Positions 9,706-20,675 of a DNA stretch of 34,645 nt are shown here, in pieces (the stretch's first letter is position 1; each line of letters starts with the position of its first letter). Position numbers and translations under genes: made by a program. Below the pieces are notes generated by a model, which made no database searches, was not told the DNA's origin, and saw only the letters and a program-made list of their open reading frames with translations. Origin of the DNA: Tannerella sp. (GTDB lineage: Bacteria; Bacteroidota; Bacteroidia; Bacteroidales; Tannerellaceae); assembly GCA_031260575.1 (NCBI GenBank), contig JAIRJR010000341.1, forward strand, positions 1 to 34,645, read 5' to 3'.

Positions 9706-11504
9706 AAACATTTGAAGAATTGGGAATTGCTTCTTCGATATTGAAAGCAATTCTGGAGCTGGGCTATGAATCGCCCATGCCGGTACAGGAGGAAGTGATT
9801 CCTATGCTACTGGGAGATAATAACGATGTAATTGCCCTGGCAAAGACGGGAACCGGAAAAACGGCGGCTTATGGCTTACCCGTCTTGCAAAAGATTGATT
9901 TAGAACAACATTTGCCTCAAGCGTTGATTCTATGCCCCACACGCGAACTTTGCTTGCAAATTGCCGGCGATCTGAACGACTATTCCAAGTATATCGATGG
10001 ATTGAAGGTATTACCCGTATATGGCGGCTCAAGCATTGAAAGCCAGATTAAAACGTTGAAGAAGGGGGTGCATGTCGTGGTAGCCACTCCCGGACGGTTG
10101 CTCGACCTGATGAATCGCAAAACCGTCAACTTAGAACAGGTCAGGAATGTAGTCTTGGACGAAGCCGATGAGATGCTCGATATGGGTTTTACCGACAGTA
10201 TCAATGCTGTTTTGGCAGAAGTGCCTCCGTCGCGAAATATGTTGCTGTTCTCGGCAACCATGCCGAAGGAGATTGAGCGGATTACGAAGCAATACATGCA
10301 CCATCCGAAAGAAATTGTCATCGGACGAAAAAACGAAGGAGCGGAGAATATCCGCCATATTTATTATTTGGTACAAGCAAGCGACAAGTACCTTGCATTG
10401 AAACGAATCGTGGATTATTATCCGAGTATATACGGGATTATCTTCTGCCGTACCCGGAAAGAAACACAAGAGATCGCCGACAAACTGATTCAGGACGGAT
10501 ACAATGCCGACTCCTTACACGGAGAATTAAGCCAGGCGCAACGCGATGCCGTGATGCAAAAGTTCAGGATCAAGAACCTGCAATTGCTGATTGCAACCGA
10601 TGTTGCAGCACGGGGTTTGGATGTCGACGACCTGACACATATCATTCATTACGGCTTGCCCGATGAAATTGAATTGTATACCCACCGGAGCGGACGTACA
10701 GGCCGCGTAGGGAAAACAGGTATTTCGATCGCGATCTGTCATGTCAAAGAAAAACGTAAAATACGGGAAATCAGCTCCTTTATCAACAAAACATTCGAAA
10801 AGGGACAATTCCCTTCTGGTCATGCCATTTGCGAAAAACAACTGTTCAGCCTGATCGACCGGTTGGAAAAGGTCAAAGTGAACGAAGACGAAATCGCCAC
10901 ATTGATGCCTCCTGTTTTTCGGAAATTAGAATGGTTGGAGAAGGAAGATATCATCAAACGACTGATTTCGTTGGAGTTTAACCGTATGCTGGATTACTAC
11001 CGCGATGCCGACGAGATTGCAATCGTCGATGACTCGCCAAGCCGGCGCGAAAACACTGCGAAACAAGGCAAGCGCAACATATCGCATCAAGCGGAAAAAG
11101 GCTATGAACGGCTCTTTATCAATTTCGGTAAGGCTGATGGCATGTCGCCCGGGCAACTGATTGAGTTGATCAATCTTTGTGTGCCTGGAAAGGTACAAAT
11201 CGGCAGGATAGACTTGCGCGATGCCTTTTCATTTTTCGAAGTAGACGACAAAGAAGCCCGGCGCGTCATCCAACAAATGAACAGTTACGAAATTGAAGGT
11301 CGTGTCATTTCGGTTGAACCTGCACAAGGACAGGCACACGGACTACAAAAGCGCGCGAACAAGGCAGATCGACCGGCTGCTTTCCACCGCTCAGCAGAAT
11401 CTGCAAAATCACAGGATACGCGTGCACGCAAAAATACAAACAGCGACAAACCCTGGCGGCAAAATTCCTTCGGACGCTTCAAGCGTAAGAATGGGAAGCG
11501 ATAA
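9702..11504 (+). CDS. DEAD-box ATP-dependent RNA helicase with DbpA-type RNA-binding domain
   Basis: RNA helicase likely acting in ribosome assembly or RNA unwinding. All core motifs are visible: Q motif (Phe-4 to PMPVQEE), Walker A AKTGTGKT (47-54), PTREL (79-83), DEAD (153-156), SAT (184-186), ATDVAARGLD (298-307) and HRSGRTGR (328-335). A DbpA-like RRM fold lies at about 468-541, followed by a basic, low-complexity tail (545-600) rich in Arg, Lys, Ser and Asn, usual for RNA-binding extensions. The start must be TTG at 9702: no in-frame ATG precedes the Q motif, and the TTG overlaps the upstream TGA. It belongs to the DeaD/CsdA group; which member is not certain. Confidence 0.93.
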   Translation: MKTFEELGIASSILKAILELGYESPMPVQEEVIPMLLGDNNDVIALAKTGTGKTAAYGLPVLQKIDLEQHLPQALILCPTRELCLQIAGDLNDYSKYIDGLKVLPVYGGSSIESQIKTLKKGVHVVVATPGRLLDLMNRKTVNLEQVRNVVLDEADEMLDMGFTDSINAVLAEVPPSRNMLLFSATMPKEIERITKQYMHHPKEIVIGRKNEGAENIRHIYYLVQASDKYLALKRIVDYYPSIYGIIFCRTRKETQEIADKLIQDGYNADSLHGELSQAQRDAVMQKFRIKNLQLLIATDVAARGLDVDDLTHIIHYGLPDEIELYTHRSGRTGRVGKTGISIAICHVKEKRKIREISSFINKTFEKGQFPSGHAICEKQLFSLIDRLEKVKVNEDEIATLMPPVFRKLEWLEKEDIIKRLISLEFNRMLDYYRDADEIAIVDDSPSRRENTAKQGKRNISHQAEKGYERLFINFGKADGMSPGQLIELINLCVPGKVQIGRIDLRDAFSFFEVDDKEARRVIQQMNSYEIEGRVISVEPAQGQAHGLQKRANKADRPAAFHRSAESAKSQDTRARKNTNSDKPWRQNSFGRFKRKNGKR

Positions 11505-11539
11505 AGAGCAAATGGCATGGGCAATAAATAAATGGTTTT

Positions 11540-11570
11540 TTTGTATTGCTTTCGATTTTCGCTATCTTTG
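11540..11570 (+). promoter_or_regulatory. Bacteroidetes-type promoter for metG and the two downstream sugar genes
   Basis: TTTG at 11540-11543 and TATCTTTG at 11563-11570 are separated by exactly 19 bases, a full match to the Bacteroidetes consensus TTTG-N19-21-TAnnTTTG. It ends 24 bases before the metG ATG. Because the next two genes overlap metG in series, this promoter probably drives all three. Confidence 0.8.
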
Positions 11571-11594
11571 CAGTCTTGATTCAGATTTCATAAT

Positions 11595-13637
11595 ATGAAA
11601 ATAAAACAATTTAAGCGGACACTGATAACCACCGCATTGCCTTATGCCAACGGGCCGGTTCATATCGGACATTTGGCGGGTGTATATATTCCTGCAGATA
11701 TTTATGCGCGCTACCTCCGGTTGAAAGGCGAAGATGTGTTACTGATCGGAGGCTCCGACGAACATGGAGTGCCGATAACATTGAGGGCCAAACAGGAAGG
11801 CGTGACGCCGCAGGCTATTGTTGACCGCTTCCATCATATAATCAAAAAATCGTTCGAAGACTTCGGTATTTCGTTCGACATCTATTCGCGAACCACCACC
11901 GCGACGCACTACCGGGTTGCTTCCGAAATCTTCAGGACATTATACGACAACGGCACTTTTATCGAAAAAACCAACGAGCAGTATTACGATGAAGAAGCGC
12001 GCCAGTTTTTGGCCGACCGTTATATCGTAGGTACTTGTCCGCATTGCCAAAACGAAAAAGCCTACGGCGACCAGTGCGAGTCGTGCGGAACATCCTTAAG
12101 CCCGACCGACCTGATCGCCCCAAAATCTGTGATCAGTGGTAGCATCCCCGTCATGCGCGAAACGAAACACTGGTATCTGCCGTTAGACCGCTTCGAGCCT
12201 TTCCTGCGCGAGTGGATCCTGAAAGGCCATACCGAATGGAAACCCAATGTGTACGGTCAGTGCAAAAGTTGGTTGGATATGGGATTGCAACCCCGCGCCG
12301 TGAGCCGCGATTTGGACTGGGGCATTCCCGTGCCGATTGATGGAGCCGATGGCAAAGTCCTCTATGTCTGGTTTGATGCACCGATAGGTTATATATCCAA
12401 TACGAAAGAATTATTACCCGACAGCTGGGAAACATGGTGGAAAGACCCTGAAACAAAGATATTGCATTTTATCGGGAAAGACAATATCGTATTCCATTGC
12501 ATCGTCTTTCCGGTCGTACTGAAAGCCGAAGGGACCTACAACCTTCCCGAAAATGTGCCTGCCAATGAATTTCTGAACTTAGAAGGCGATAAGATTTCCA
12601 CATCGCGCAACTGGGCTGTATGGCTTCATGAATACCTCGAAGAATTTCCGGGGAAACAAGACGTCCTGCGTTATGCCTTGACTGCAAATGCACCGGAAAC
12701 AAAGGATAACGACTTTACATGGAAAGATTTCCAGGCGCGAAATAACAACGAGTTGGTTGCAATTTTGGGCAACTTTGTCAACCGTGCATTCGTCCTGACC
12801 CATAAATACGCAGGAAACAAAGTCCCTGCATGCGGTCAATTGACGGATTACGACAGCCAAACCCTTCAGGATGTTAAAAACGTAAAAGCAAATTTGGAAC
12901 ACCTCTTGGATACGTATCATTTTCGTGAAGCCCAAAAGGAAGCCATGAATCTGGCGCGTATCGGAAATAAGTACCTTGCTGACACAGAACCCTGGAAAGT
13001 GGCAAATACGGATTTGGAGCGTGTCTATACCATATTATATATAGCGCTTCAGATTACAGCCAACCTGTCGATTGCTTTCCGGCCATTTTTGCCTTTAAGC
13101 ATGAAGAAGTTAAACACCATGCTCAATATTAATGATTTGGAATGGACCCGCTTAGGTGATGCCGGTTTAATGGTTGCAGGGCATGCTTTAGGTACATCTG
13201 AATTGCTTTTTGAAAAAATCGACGACGAAACCATCGAAAAACAAATACAGAAACTAATGGACACCAAAAAAGAGAACGAAGAATCCGGCTATCAAGCCAA
13301 ACCGGTACGCGAAACCATAACATACGATGATTTCGCCAAATTAGATATTCGCACAGGAGTCGTTACTGCGTGTACGAAAGTCCCCAAAGCCGATAAACTG
13401 TTACAACTGACTATTGATGACAGTCTTGGCGGACGCACCATCGTATCCGGCATTGCCCAACATTATGCTCCTGAAGAATTGGTCGGTAAACAAATCTGCT
13501 TTATTGCAAATCTGGCACCCCGCCAACTGCGGGGCATCACTTCGGAAGGCATGATCCTGTCAGCCGAAGATGCCGGCGGTCAATTGGTCGTAGTCGTTCC
13601 GGAACAAACCGTCAAACCCGGTAGCGAAGTGAAATGA
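11595..13637 (+). CDS. metG: Methionyl-tRNA synthetase with C-terminal tRNA-binding domain
   Basis: Class I aminoacyl-tRNA synthetase charging tRNA-Met. The HIGH motif is at 23-26 within [13 protein letters not shown], and the KMSKS equivalent is KISTS at 333-337. A zinc knuckle has four Cys (148, 151, 161, 164). The anticodon-binding helical domain follows. Residues ~570-680 are an EMAPII/Trbp111-like OB fold ([20 protein letters not shown] onward), which is common in dimeric MetRS. At 680 residues it is full length. The stop TGA overlaps the ATG of the downstream aminotransferase by four bases, an unusual coupling of a tRNA synthetase to a sugar gene. Confidence 0.97.
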   Translation: MKIKQFKRTLITTALPYANGPVHIGHLAGVYIPADIYARYLRLKGEDVLLIGGSDEHGVPITLRAKQEGVTPQAIVDRFHHIIKKSFEDFGISFDIYSRTTTATHYRVASEIFRTLYDNGTFIEKTNEQYYDEEARQFLADRYIVGTCPHCQNEKAYGDQCESCGTSLSPTDLIAPKSVISGSIPVMRETKHWYLPLDRFEPFLREWILKGHTEWKPNVYGQCKSWLDMGLQPRAVSRDLDWGIPVPIDGADGKVLYVWFDAPIGYISNTKELLPDSWETWWKDPETKILHFIGKDNIVFHCIVFPVVLKAEGTYNLPENVPANEFLNLEGDKISTSRNWAVWLHEYLEEFPGKQDVLRYALTANAPETKDNDFTWKDFQARNNNELVAILGNFVNRAFVLTHKYAGNKVPACGQLTDYDSQTLQDVKNVKANLEHLLDTYHFREAQKEAMNLARIGNKYLADTEPWKVANTDLERVYTILYIALQITANLSIAFRPFLPLSMKKLNTMLNINDLEWTRLGDAGLMVAGHALGTSELLFEKIDDETIEKQIQKLMDTKKENEESGYQAKPVRETITYDDFAKLDIRTGVVTACTKVPKADKLLQLTIDDSLGGRTIVSGIAQHYAPEELVGKQICFIANLAPRQLRGITSEGMILSAEDAGGQLVVVVPEQTVKPGSEVK

Positions 13638-14770
13638 ATATTCAAATGGTCGACCTGCATGGTCAATATCAACGGTTGGAAAACGAAATTGATGCCGCCA
13701 TAAAGGAAGTTATCAACAGTACTTCATTTATCAACGGCCCGCAAGTCAATACATTTTGCTCCCGCCTTGCAGCGTATTTGAATATCCCACATGTTATCCC
13801 ATGTGGAAACGGCACCGATGCAATCCGCTTGGCTTTGCAGGCGCTTCAAGTGAAGCCCGGCAACGAGATTATTCTCCCCGCATTTATGTATATCGCTGCG
13901 GCTGAAATGGTTGCCGCAATGAGTTTAATCCCCGTCTTAGTCGATGTCGACCCCGAAACTTTCAATATCAACACCGATCTGCTCGAGAAAGCCATAACAC
14001 GACAAACCAAAGCGATAATTGTTGTGCATCTTTTCGGACAAACCTGCAACATGGAAGCAGTAATGAAGATTGCAGAAAAATATAAACTCAGTATTATCGA
14101 AGACAATGCACAATCGTTGGGCGCAGACTATACCTTTTCCGATGGTTCGACAAAGAAGGCAGGAACCATCGGGCTAATTGGAACCACATCGTTTTTCCCC
14201 ACCAAGCCACTTGGTTGTTATGGCGATGGGGGAGCGCTTATGACCTCGAACAGTGAATTAGCCGGGCGCATCCGGTTGTTGGCCAATCACGGACAATCGA
14301 AAAAATACCACCATCAGGTAGTCGGTTGCAATTCGCGCTTAGATACGATTCAAGCCGCCATTTTGAATGTCAAACTCAACTATATGGACGAATTTACACG
14401 TGCAAGACAAAAAGTCGCCCAATATTACGACCAAATCTTGAGACCTTTAAGTAAAATTCAAATTCCGATAAAATCAGCATTCTCCACGCATATCTATCAC
14501 CAATATACCCTCTGTGTCAAAAATGATCTGCGCAATTCGCTACAAGCTTACCTTAAAGAAAAAGGGATCCCTTCGACCGTTTATTATCCCCTTGCAGTGC
14601 ATGAACAGGAAGGGTATAAATGGGTGGCGCGTCTTTCGGGGAGCGTAAGTATTTCAAGCCGACTTTGCAAAGAAGTACTCTCTCTTCCGGTTCATTCCGG
14701 GATGACCGACGAAATGATAAGGTTTGTTACAGAAAACATTGTCCAATTCTTTCGAAATAATCAGGAATGA
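13634..14770 (+). CDS. DegT/DnrJ/EryC1-family PLP-dependent sugar aminotransferase (WbpE/WlbC-like)
   Basis: Predicted to transfer an amino group onto C3 of a UDP-3-keto-GlcNAc-uronic acid, in the route to diacetamido-uronic acids used in surface polysaccharides. PLP-site residues are visible: GNGTDAI (58-64) for phosphate contacts, EDNAQ (156-160) with the ring-stacking Asp, and Schiff-base Lys-191 in [15 protein letters not shown]. Length 378 fits the family. The specific assignment rests on similarity of [16 protein letters not shown] to WbpE/WlbC and on the neighbouring WlbA-like dehydrogenase, which would make the 3-keto substrate. Both ends overlap neighbours by ATGA. A different sugar substrate is possible; the family is broad. 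Confidence 0.85.
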   Translation: MNIQMVDLHGQYQRLENEIDAAIKEVINSTSFINGPQVNTFCSRLAAYLNIPHVIPCGNGTDAIRLALQALQVKPGNEIILPAFMYIAAAEMVAAMSLIPVLVDVDPETFNINTDLLEKAITRQTKAIIVVHLFGQTCNMEAVMKIAEKYKLSIIEDNAQSLGADYTFSDGSTKKAGTIGLIGTTSFFPTKPLGCYGDGGALMTSNSELAGRIRLLANHGQSKKYHHQVVGCNSRLDTIQAAILNVKLNYMDEFTRARQKVAQYYDQILRPLSKIQIPIKSAFSTHIYHQYTLCVKNDLRNSLQAYLKEKGIPSTVYYPLAVHEQEGYKWVARLSGSVSISSRLCKEVLSLPVHSGMTDEMIRFVTENIVQFFRNNQE

Positions 14771-15792
14771 ATAATCAGAACATCCGTTTCGCTGTCGTCG
14801 GCTGCGGCCATATCGGTAAGCGCCACATTGAGATGATTGTACGCGAGCAGGGCGCCGAGTTAGCCGCTTTATGTGACGTTTTACCAAAAGCAACGTTGTC
14901 GCTTGAAGCCTGCGATGCGCCTTTTTTTCACAATATCAACGATTTACTCCAAAGCGACATCCCTTTCGATGTGGTAAACATTTGTACTCCCAATGGATTA
15001 CATGCCGGAATGTCGATTCGCGCAATCGAATCGGGACATCATGTTGTCATCGAAAAACCCATGTCGCTAACCGTAGCCGATGCCGAGAAAATCATCCATG
15101 CCTCCATCAAACATCGCAAACAAGTCTTTTGTGTGATGCAAAACCGTTATTCCCCTCCTTCGGTTTGGATCAAGGAAATGGTTGATTCCGGCAGATTGGG
15201 GAAAATATATTTGGTGCAATTGAGTTGCTACTGGAATCGCGACGAACGATATTATCAACCGGATTCGTGGCACGGAAAGGCAGAATCCGACGGAGGAACA
15301 TTGTTTACCCAGTTTTCGCATTTTATTGATCTCCTGTATTGGGTCTTCGGCGATATCTGCGATATCCAAGCCCGTTTTGCCGATTTCAACCATGCCGGAC
15401 TGACTGATTTTGAAGATTCGGGCATGGTGAATTTCAAATTTGTGAACGGTGGGATGGGTAGTTTGTGCTATTCTACTTCGGTATGGGACAGAAACCTGGA
15501 AAGCAGCATGCTCGTTGTTGCCGAAAATGGAAGCGTAAAAATCGGCGGACAGTATATGAACGAAGTATTAGCGTGTCATGTAAAGAATTACGAGATGCCG
15601 GAATTAGCGCCAACCCAACCCGGTAACGACTACGGCGCCTATAAAGGCTCAGCCCAAAACCACCATTATGTAATCCGCAACGTTGTCGATGTACTCCAAA
15701 CAAACTCTTCCGGGCAAATCACCACTAATGTGATGGAAGGCATGAAAGTTGTTGATATCATCCAACGCATCTATGCCCTAAAAAGAAATTAG
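14767..15792 (+). CDS. wlbA: Gfo/Idh/MocA oxidoreductase, WlbA/WbpB-like UDP-GlcNAc-uronate 3-dehydrogenase
   Basis: NAD-dependent enzyme predicted to oxidise C3 of UDP-N-acetylglucosaminuronic acid, the step before the aminotransferase encoded upstream. The N-terminal Rossmann motif is VVGCGHIGKRH (10-20). The catalytic EKP is at 96-98, and the TQFSHFIDLLYW stretch holds His-185 and Asp-188. CYWNRDERYYQPDSWHG (154-170) is characteristic of the WlbA/WbpB branch. Length is 341 residues. It completes the metG-aminotransferase-dehydrogenase unit. The other pathway enzymes (UDP-GlcNAc 6-dehydrogenase, 3-N-acetyltransferase, 2-epimerase) are not in this window. Confidence 0.82.
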   Translation: MNNQNIRFAVVGCGHIGKRHIEMIVREQGAELAALCDVLPKATLSLEACDAPFFHNINDLLQSDIPFDVVNICTPNGLHAGMSIRAIESGHHVVIEKPMSLTVADAEKIIHASIKHRKQVFCVMQNRYSPPSVWIKEMVDSGRLGKIYLVQLSCYWNRDERYYQPDSWHGKAESDGGTLFTQFSHFIDLLYWVFGDICDIQARFADFNHAGLTDFEDSGMVNFKFVNGGMGSLCYSTSVWDRNLESSMLVVAENGSVKIGGQYMNEVLACHVKNYEMPELAPTQPGNDYGAYKGSAQNHHYVIRNVVDVLQTNSSGQITTNVMEGMKVVDIIQRIYALKRN

Positions 15793-15843
15793 TCTCCGCA
15801 ATTTTTGAGTGGAATTGTTAATTTTTATAAAATATTCGACTTT

Positions 15844-15876
15844 TTGTGCAGCATTATAAAAAAAACATTACTTTTG
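15844..15876 (+). promoter_or_regulatory. Candidate promoter of the ATP synthase operon
   Basis: TACTTTTG at 15869-15876 matches the Bacteroidetes -7 consensus. A TTTTTG run ending at 15846 could be the -33 element, but the 22-base spacing is slightly long. It lies about 85 bases upstream of the atpD start, in the 168-base gap between wlbA and atpD, which holds no gene or other feature I can recognise. Confidence 0.55.
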
Positions 15877-15909
15877 TCCGGCATTTTGAAAATGCGATGC
15901 ATCTTTTAA

Positions 15910-17460
<1,551 letters not shown>

Positions 17461-17491
17461 GCGTAATTCGCTTGAAGTACAATAATATCAG

Positions 17492-17725
17492 ATGAACTTA
17501 GAAATCATTTCCCCCGAAAAAACAGTTTATTCCGGCGTATCCGAATCGGTTATGCTGCCCGGAATAAATGGATTATTTACGATTCTGGATCGTCATGCGC
17601 CGATAATCTCCGTATTAACAAAAGGTGTCGTGACGTATAGTGTGAATGGCGAAAAAGCAGAAGTGATGATTAGCGGAGGATTTGTTGAAGCTATCCAAAA
17701 TAATGTATCTGTTTGTATTGAATAA
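17492..17725 (+). CDS. atpC: F1Fo ATP synthase subunit epsilon, short form
   Basis: Central-stalk subunit linking F1 and the c-ring. Only the N-terminal beta-sandwich domain is present: MNLEIISPEKTVYSG at the start, then MLPGINGLFTILDRHAPIIS, the usual epsilon signature. The protein stops at 77 residues, whereas E. coli epsilon has about 139. The C-terminal two-helix domain, which inhibits ATP hydrolysis in many bacteria, is missing. Short epsilon subunits are normal in Bacteroidetes, and the stop codon is followed directly by the next gene, so this is not a frameshift. Confidence 0.92.
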   Translation: MNLEIISPEKTVYSGVSESVMLPGINGLFTILDRHAPIISVLTKGVVTYSVNGEKAEVMISGGFVEAIQNNVSVCIE

Positions 17726-17729
17726 TTAT

Positions 17730-18155
17730 ATGTTGTCGACCAAAAACAGTTATCTCTTTTTTTTAGTTGTGTTGTGTTCAGCACTCACTATCTTGTCGAT
17801 CACTTATGGAGATATGATTTTCGATGAATTACTTCCGATAAAAGGTATTGTGGCGGCAATCGGCATGTTTACCATTCTCGAAATGCTTTCGGTATGGTTT
17901 CTCGAAAGTAGAAGCAGGAAACAGAATCCGCGACAATCGGTCAACATTTTGCTTGGATTGAAAGTGGGCAAAATGCTTTTGGCATTACTTTTCATACTGA
18001 TCTATGCATTAGCCGGTCAAGTGGAAATCAGACGATTTACGGTTGCTTTTCTCGTTCTTTATTTAATCTATTTATTTTCCAATACAACATATTTATCACT
18101 GAGAGAAAAAGGGTTAAAGTCTGCAAGTAAAACCAAACAAGTAACAATAGAATGA
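17730..18155 (+). CDS. Four-helix membrane protein between atpC and atpB (AtpI-like position)
   Basis: No specific function recognised. The 141-residue protein has four hydrophobic segments, roughly residues 6-27, 35-58, 74-96 and 103-122, and a short charged C-terminus ending KQVTIE. I start it at the ATG at 17730, four bases after the atpC stop; upstream TTG codons lie inside atpC. It overlaps the atpB start by four bases (ATGA), so it is an integral part of the operon. Position and membrane nature suggest an AtpI-type helper for assembly of the c-ring or ion supply, but I see no AtpI sequence motif. Confidence 0.8.
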   Translation: MLSTKNSYLFFLVVLCSALTILSITYGDMIFDELLPIKGIVAAIGMFTILEMLSVWFLESRSRKQNPRQSVNILLGLKVGKMLLALLFILIYALAGQVEIRRFTVAFLVLYLIYLFSNTTYLSLREKGLKSASKTKQVTIE

Positions 18156-19303
18156 ATGCTGTATTAAGATATACCATCTTCGTGCTTTTCTTTTTCGCCG
18201 GGAGACTCATCTTCCCTGCGGAATGTATTTCGATGCATGCTCAAAATCAACAAACAATAACTCTCACCCCTGATCATACATCATTATCCCATGTTGCAGA
18301 GGATCCAAAAGCGGATTTTGACGTCACCGAGCTTATATTAGAGCATTTGTCGGATACTTACGAATGGCATATTGTCACCATTGGACATACTCATGTTTCC
18401 ATACCGTTGCCTGTCATCGTAAGAAAAAGCACCGGTCAATGGCTTCTCTTTTCTTCAGCCCGCTTTGAACATGGACACGCAGAATATCAAGGTTTTTATA
18501 TCTCTGAGCATGGGGATTTCAAGGGTAAAATTGTTGAAAAGAATTCCTCCGGCGCTGAAGTTCGCCCATGGGATTTGTCTCTGACCAAAAATGCCTTATC
18601 CTTACTGATAAGCAGCATACTACTGATATTTATGATCCTATCGTGCGCAAGTTGGTACAAGAAACGGCAAGACAAGCCGGATGAGATCTCTCCGAAGGGA
18701 TTTGTCGCATTAATTGAAATGGTCATAACAAGTATCATCGATAGTGTCATTAAACCATGTGTCGGTAAAAACTATAAACGGTATGTGCCGTATCTTCTGA
18801 CCGTTTTCTTTTTTATCTTTTTAAACAACTTGTTAGGTTTAATTCCCCTTTTCCCCGGAGGAGCCAATGTCACGGGCAATATTGCAGTGACTTGTATATT
18901 AGCCATTTTCTCTTTCGTAATCGTGAATATCTTTGGCACCAAAGAATATTGGAGAGAAATATTCTGGCCTGAAGTGCCTTTATGGCTGAAAGCGCCCATA
19001 CCGATTATGCCGGCAATCGAGTTGGTCGGTATTTTTACAAAACCATTTGCATTGATGATTCGTCTATTTGCGAACATTTTAGCCGGCCATTCCATTGTCT
19101 TGGGGTTGACCTGTATGATATTCCTAACCGTAAGCTTAGGAACAGCATTAAATGCAGGAATGAGTTTCTTGGCTGTGGTCATGGCTATTTTCATCAGTTT
19201 TATTGAATTATTGGTAGCCTTTATTCAAGCGTATGTTTTTACGTTGCTTTCAGCCGTCTTTATCGGTTTATCGCAGATAGAACCACATCATGCGAAACAT
19301 TAA
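18152..19303 (+). CDS. atpB: F1Fo ATP synthase subunit a with N-terminal periplasmic extension
   Basis: Membrane stator subunit forming the proton half-channels. The essential Arg is Arg-304 in FALMIRLFANILAGH, and the last helices (ISFIELLVAFIQAYVFTLLS, ~348-367) carry the conserved Glu and Gln. At 383 residues it is over 100 longer than E. coli subunit a (271). The extra part is N-terminal: a signal-like hydrophobic segment (~6-25), then a polar, His-rich, strand-forming region (~30-145), before the first core helix at ~148-168. This extension is a known Bacteroidetes trait; its role is unclear. Confidence 0.95.
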   Translation: MNAVLRYTIFVLFFFAGRLIFPAECISMHAQNQQTITLTPDHTSLSHVAEDPKADFDVTELILEHLSDTYEWHIVTIGHTHVSIPLPVIVRKSTGQWLLFSSARFEHGHAEYQGFYISEHGDFKGKIVEKNSSGAEVRPWDLSLTKNALSLLISSILLIFMILSCASWYKKRQDKPDEISPKGFVALIEMVITSIIDSVIKPCVGKNYKRYVPYLLTVFFFIFLNNLLGLIPLFPGGANVTGNIAVTCILAIFSFVIVNIFGTKEYWREIFWPEVPLWLKAPIPIMPAIELVGIFTKPFALMIRLFANILAGHSIVLGLTCMIFLTVSLGTALNAGMSFLAVVMAIFISFIELLVAFIQAYVFTLLSAVFIGLSQIEPHHAKH

Positions 19304-19616
<313 letters not shown>

Positions 19617-19626
19617 ACGACAAGTT

Positions 19627-20118
19627 ATGTTGTTAACACCCGATCCCGGCCTTATTTTTTGGATGCTGATCTCTTTCGGAGTCGTATTCTTTGTTCTTGC
19701 CAAATTCGGTTTCCCTATCATCGTGAAAATGGTGGATGAACGAAAAGTCTTTATCGACAATTCGTTGGAATCTGCCAAAGCCGCTAATATACGTCTGGCG
19801 GGGATTCAGGAAGAAGGCGCACGGATATTAAAACAAACGCACGACGAAGAACTTCGTATACTGAAAGAGGTTCAGGAGACAAAAAGTAGAATTATCGGAG
19901 AAGCAAAAGAACAAGCAGCTGTTGAAGCCAAGAAAATGATTGCAGAGGCAAAATTGGCAATTCAAAAAGAAAAGGAATTGGCAATTCGCGATATACGCAA
20001 TCAAATTGCCAACTTATCAATTGATATTGCCGAAAAAGTACTGCGCAAGAGCTTGGATAATCCTCAGGCCCAACGTGAATTGGTACAAAGATTGATCGAA
20101 GAAGCGCAAATGAATTAA
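19627..20118 (+). CDS. atpF: F1Fo ATP synthase subunit b
   Basis: Peripheral-stalk subunit. One N-terminal transmembrane helix (about residues 7-28, starting after LLTPDPGL) is followed by a long charged helical region rich in Ala, Glu, Lys and Gln that forms the dimeric stalk, including EAKEQAAVEAKKMIAEAKLA. The C-terminus (NLSIDIAEKVLRKSL onward) binds the delta subunit. 163 residues is normal. It starts 10 bases after atpE and ends 4 bases before atpH. Confidence 0.95.
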   Translation: MLLTPDPGLIFWMLISFGVVFFVLAKFGFPIIVKMVDERKVFIDNSLESAKAANIRLAGIQEEGARILKQTHDEELRILKEVQETKSRIIGEAKEQAAVEAKKMIAEAKLAIQKEKELAIRDIRNQIANLSIDIAEKVLRKSLDNPQAQRELVQRLIEEAQMN

Positions 20119-20122
20119 TCGA

Positions 20123-20659
20123 ATGGATGCAGGAATTATTTCGCACCGGTACGCAAAGGCTATTTATCAATTTGCTGCTGAACGTAAGGAAGAGAGTCTG
20201 TTGCGGGAAGAACTGAAATTCTTATCGGAACAGTTTCTCTCTTGTCCATCGTTGCAAAAAGCCTTGGACGATCCGACCATCCCGATGACTGTGAAAATCG
20301 ATCTATTGACTACAGCCGCAGGAAGAGAAATCAGTGAAACTTGCAAAAAGGTTCTTCACCTGATCGTTAAAAACAAACGGGTGCATTACCTACAATCTGT
20401 TGCATTGAGGTACGACAAAGTCTACAGGAAAGCCAAGGATTTGGTAATCATGAAATTGGTAACTACTGAGCCGGCAAGTAGTGAGATGAAAAATAAACTT
20501 GTGGATTTAGTCAAGAAAAAAAACGAACAAGTCGAGTTTAATGCGAAAACCGATGCTGATATTATCGGCGGATTTATTCTTGAAATAGATGACCTTCGGT
20601 TGGATGCCTGCGTAAAAAATTTATTAAATCAACTGCGGCTTGAATTAATTCATCCTTAA
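20123..20659 (+). CDS. atpH: F1Fo ATP synthase subunit delta (OSCP)
   Basis: Connects the peripheral stalk to the top of F1. The N-terminus SHRYAKAIYQFAAE and the C-terminal DADIIGGFILEIDDLRLDAC (~143-162) are the two family signatures. 178 residues is the standard length. Position between atpF and atpA agrees. Confidence 0.95.
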   Translation: MDAGIISHRYAKAIYQFAAERKEESLLREELKFLSEQFLSCPSLQKALDDPTIPMTVKIDLLTTAAGREISETCKKVLHLIVKNKRVHYLQSVALRYDKVYRKAKDLVIMKLVTTEPASSEMKNKLVDLVKKKNEQVEFNAKTDADIIGGFILEIDDLRLDACVKNLLNQLRLELIHP

Positions 20660-20675
20660 AAAATAATAAAAATTT

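Noticed and set aside
18772-19194. Minus-strand open frame of 140 codons inside atpB
   Set aside because: It is fully antisense to a clear, conserved gene, and its translation shows no domain pattern. The same holds for all other minus-strand frames in the window, including 4461-4940 and 25674-26090.
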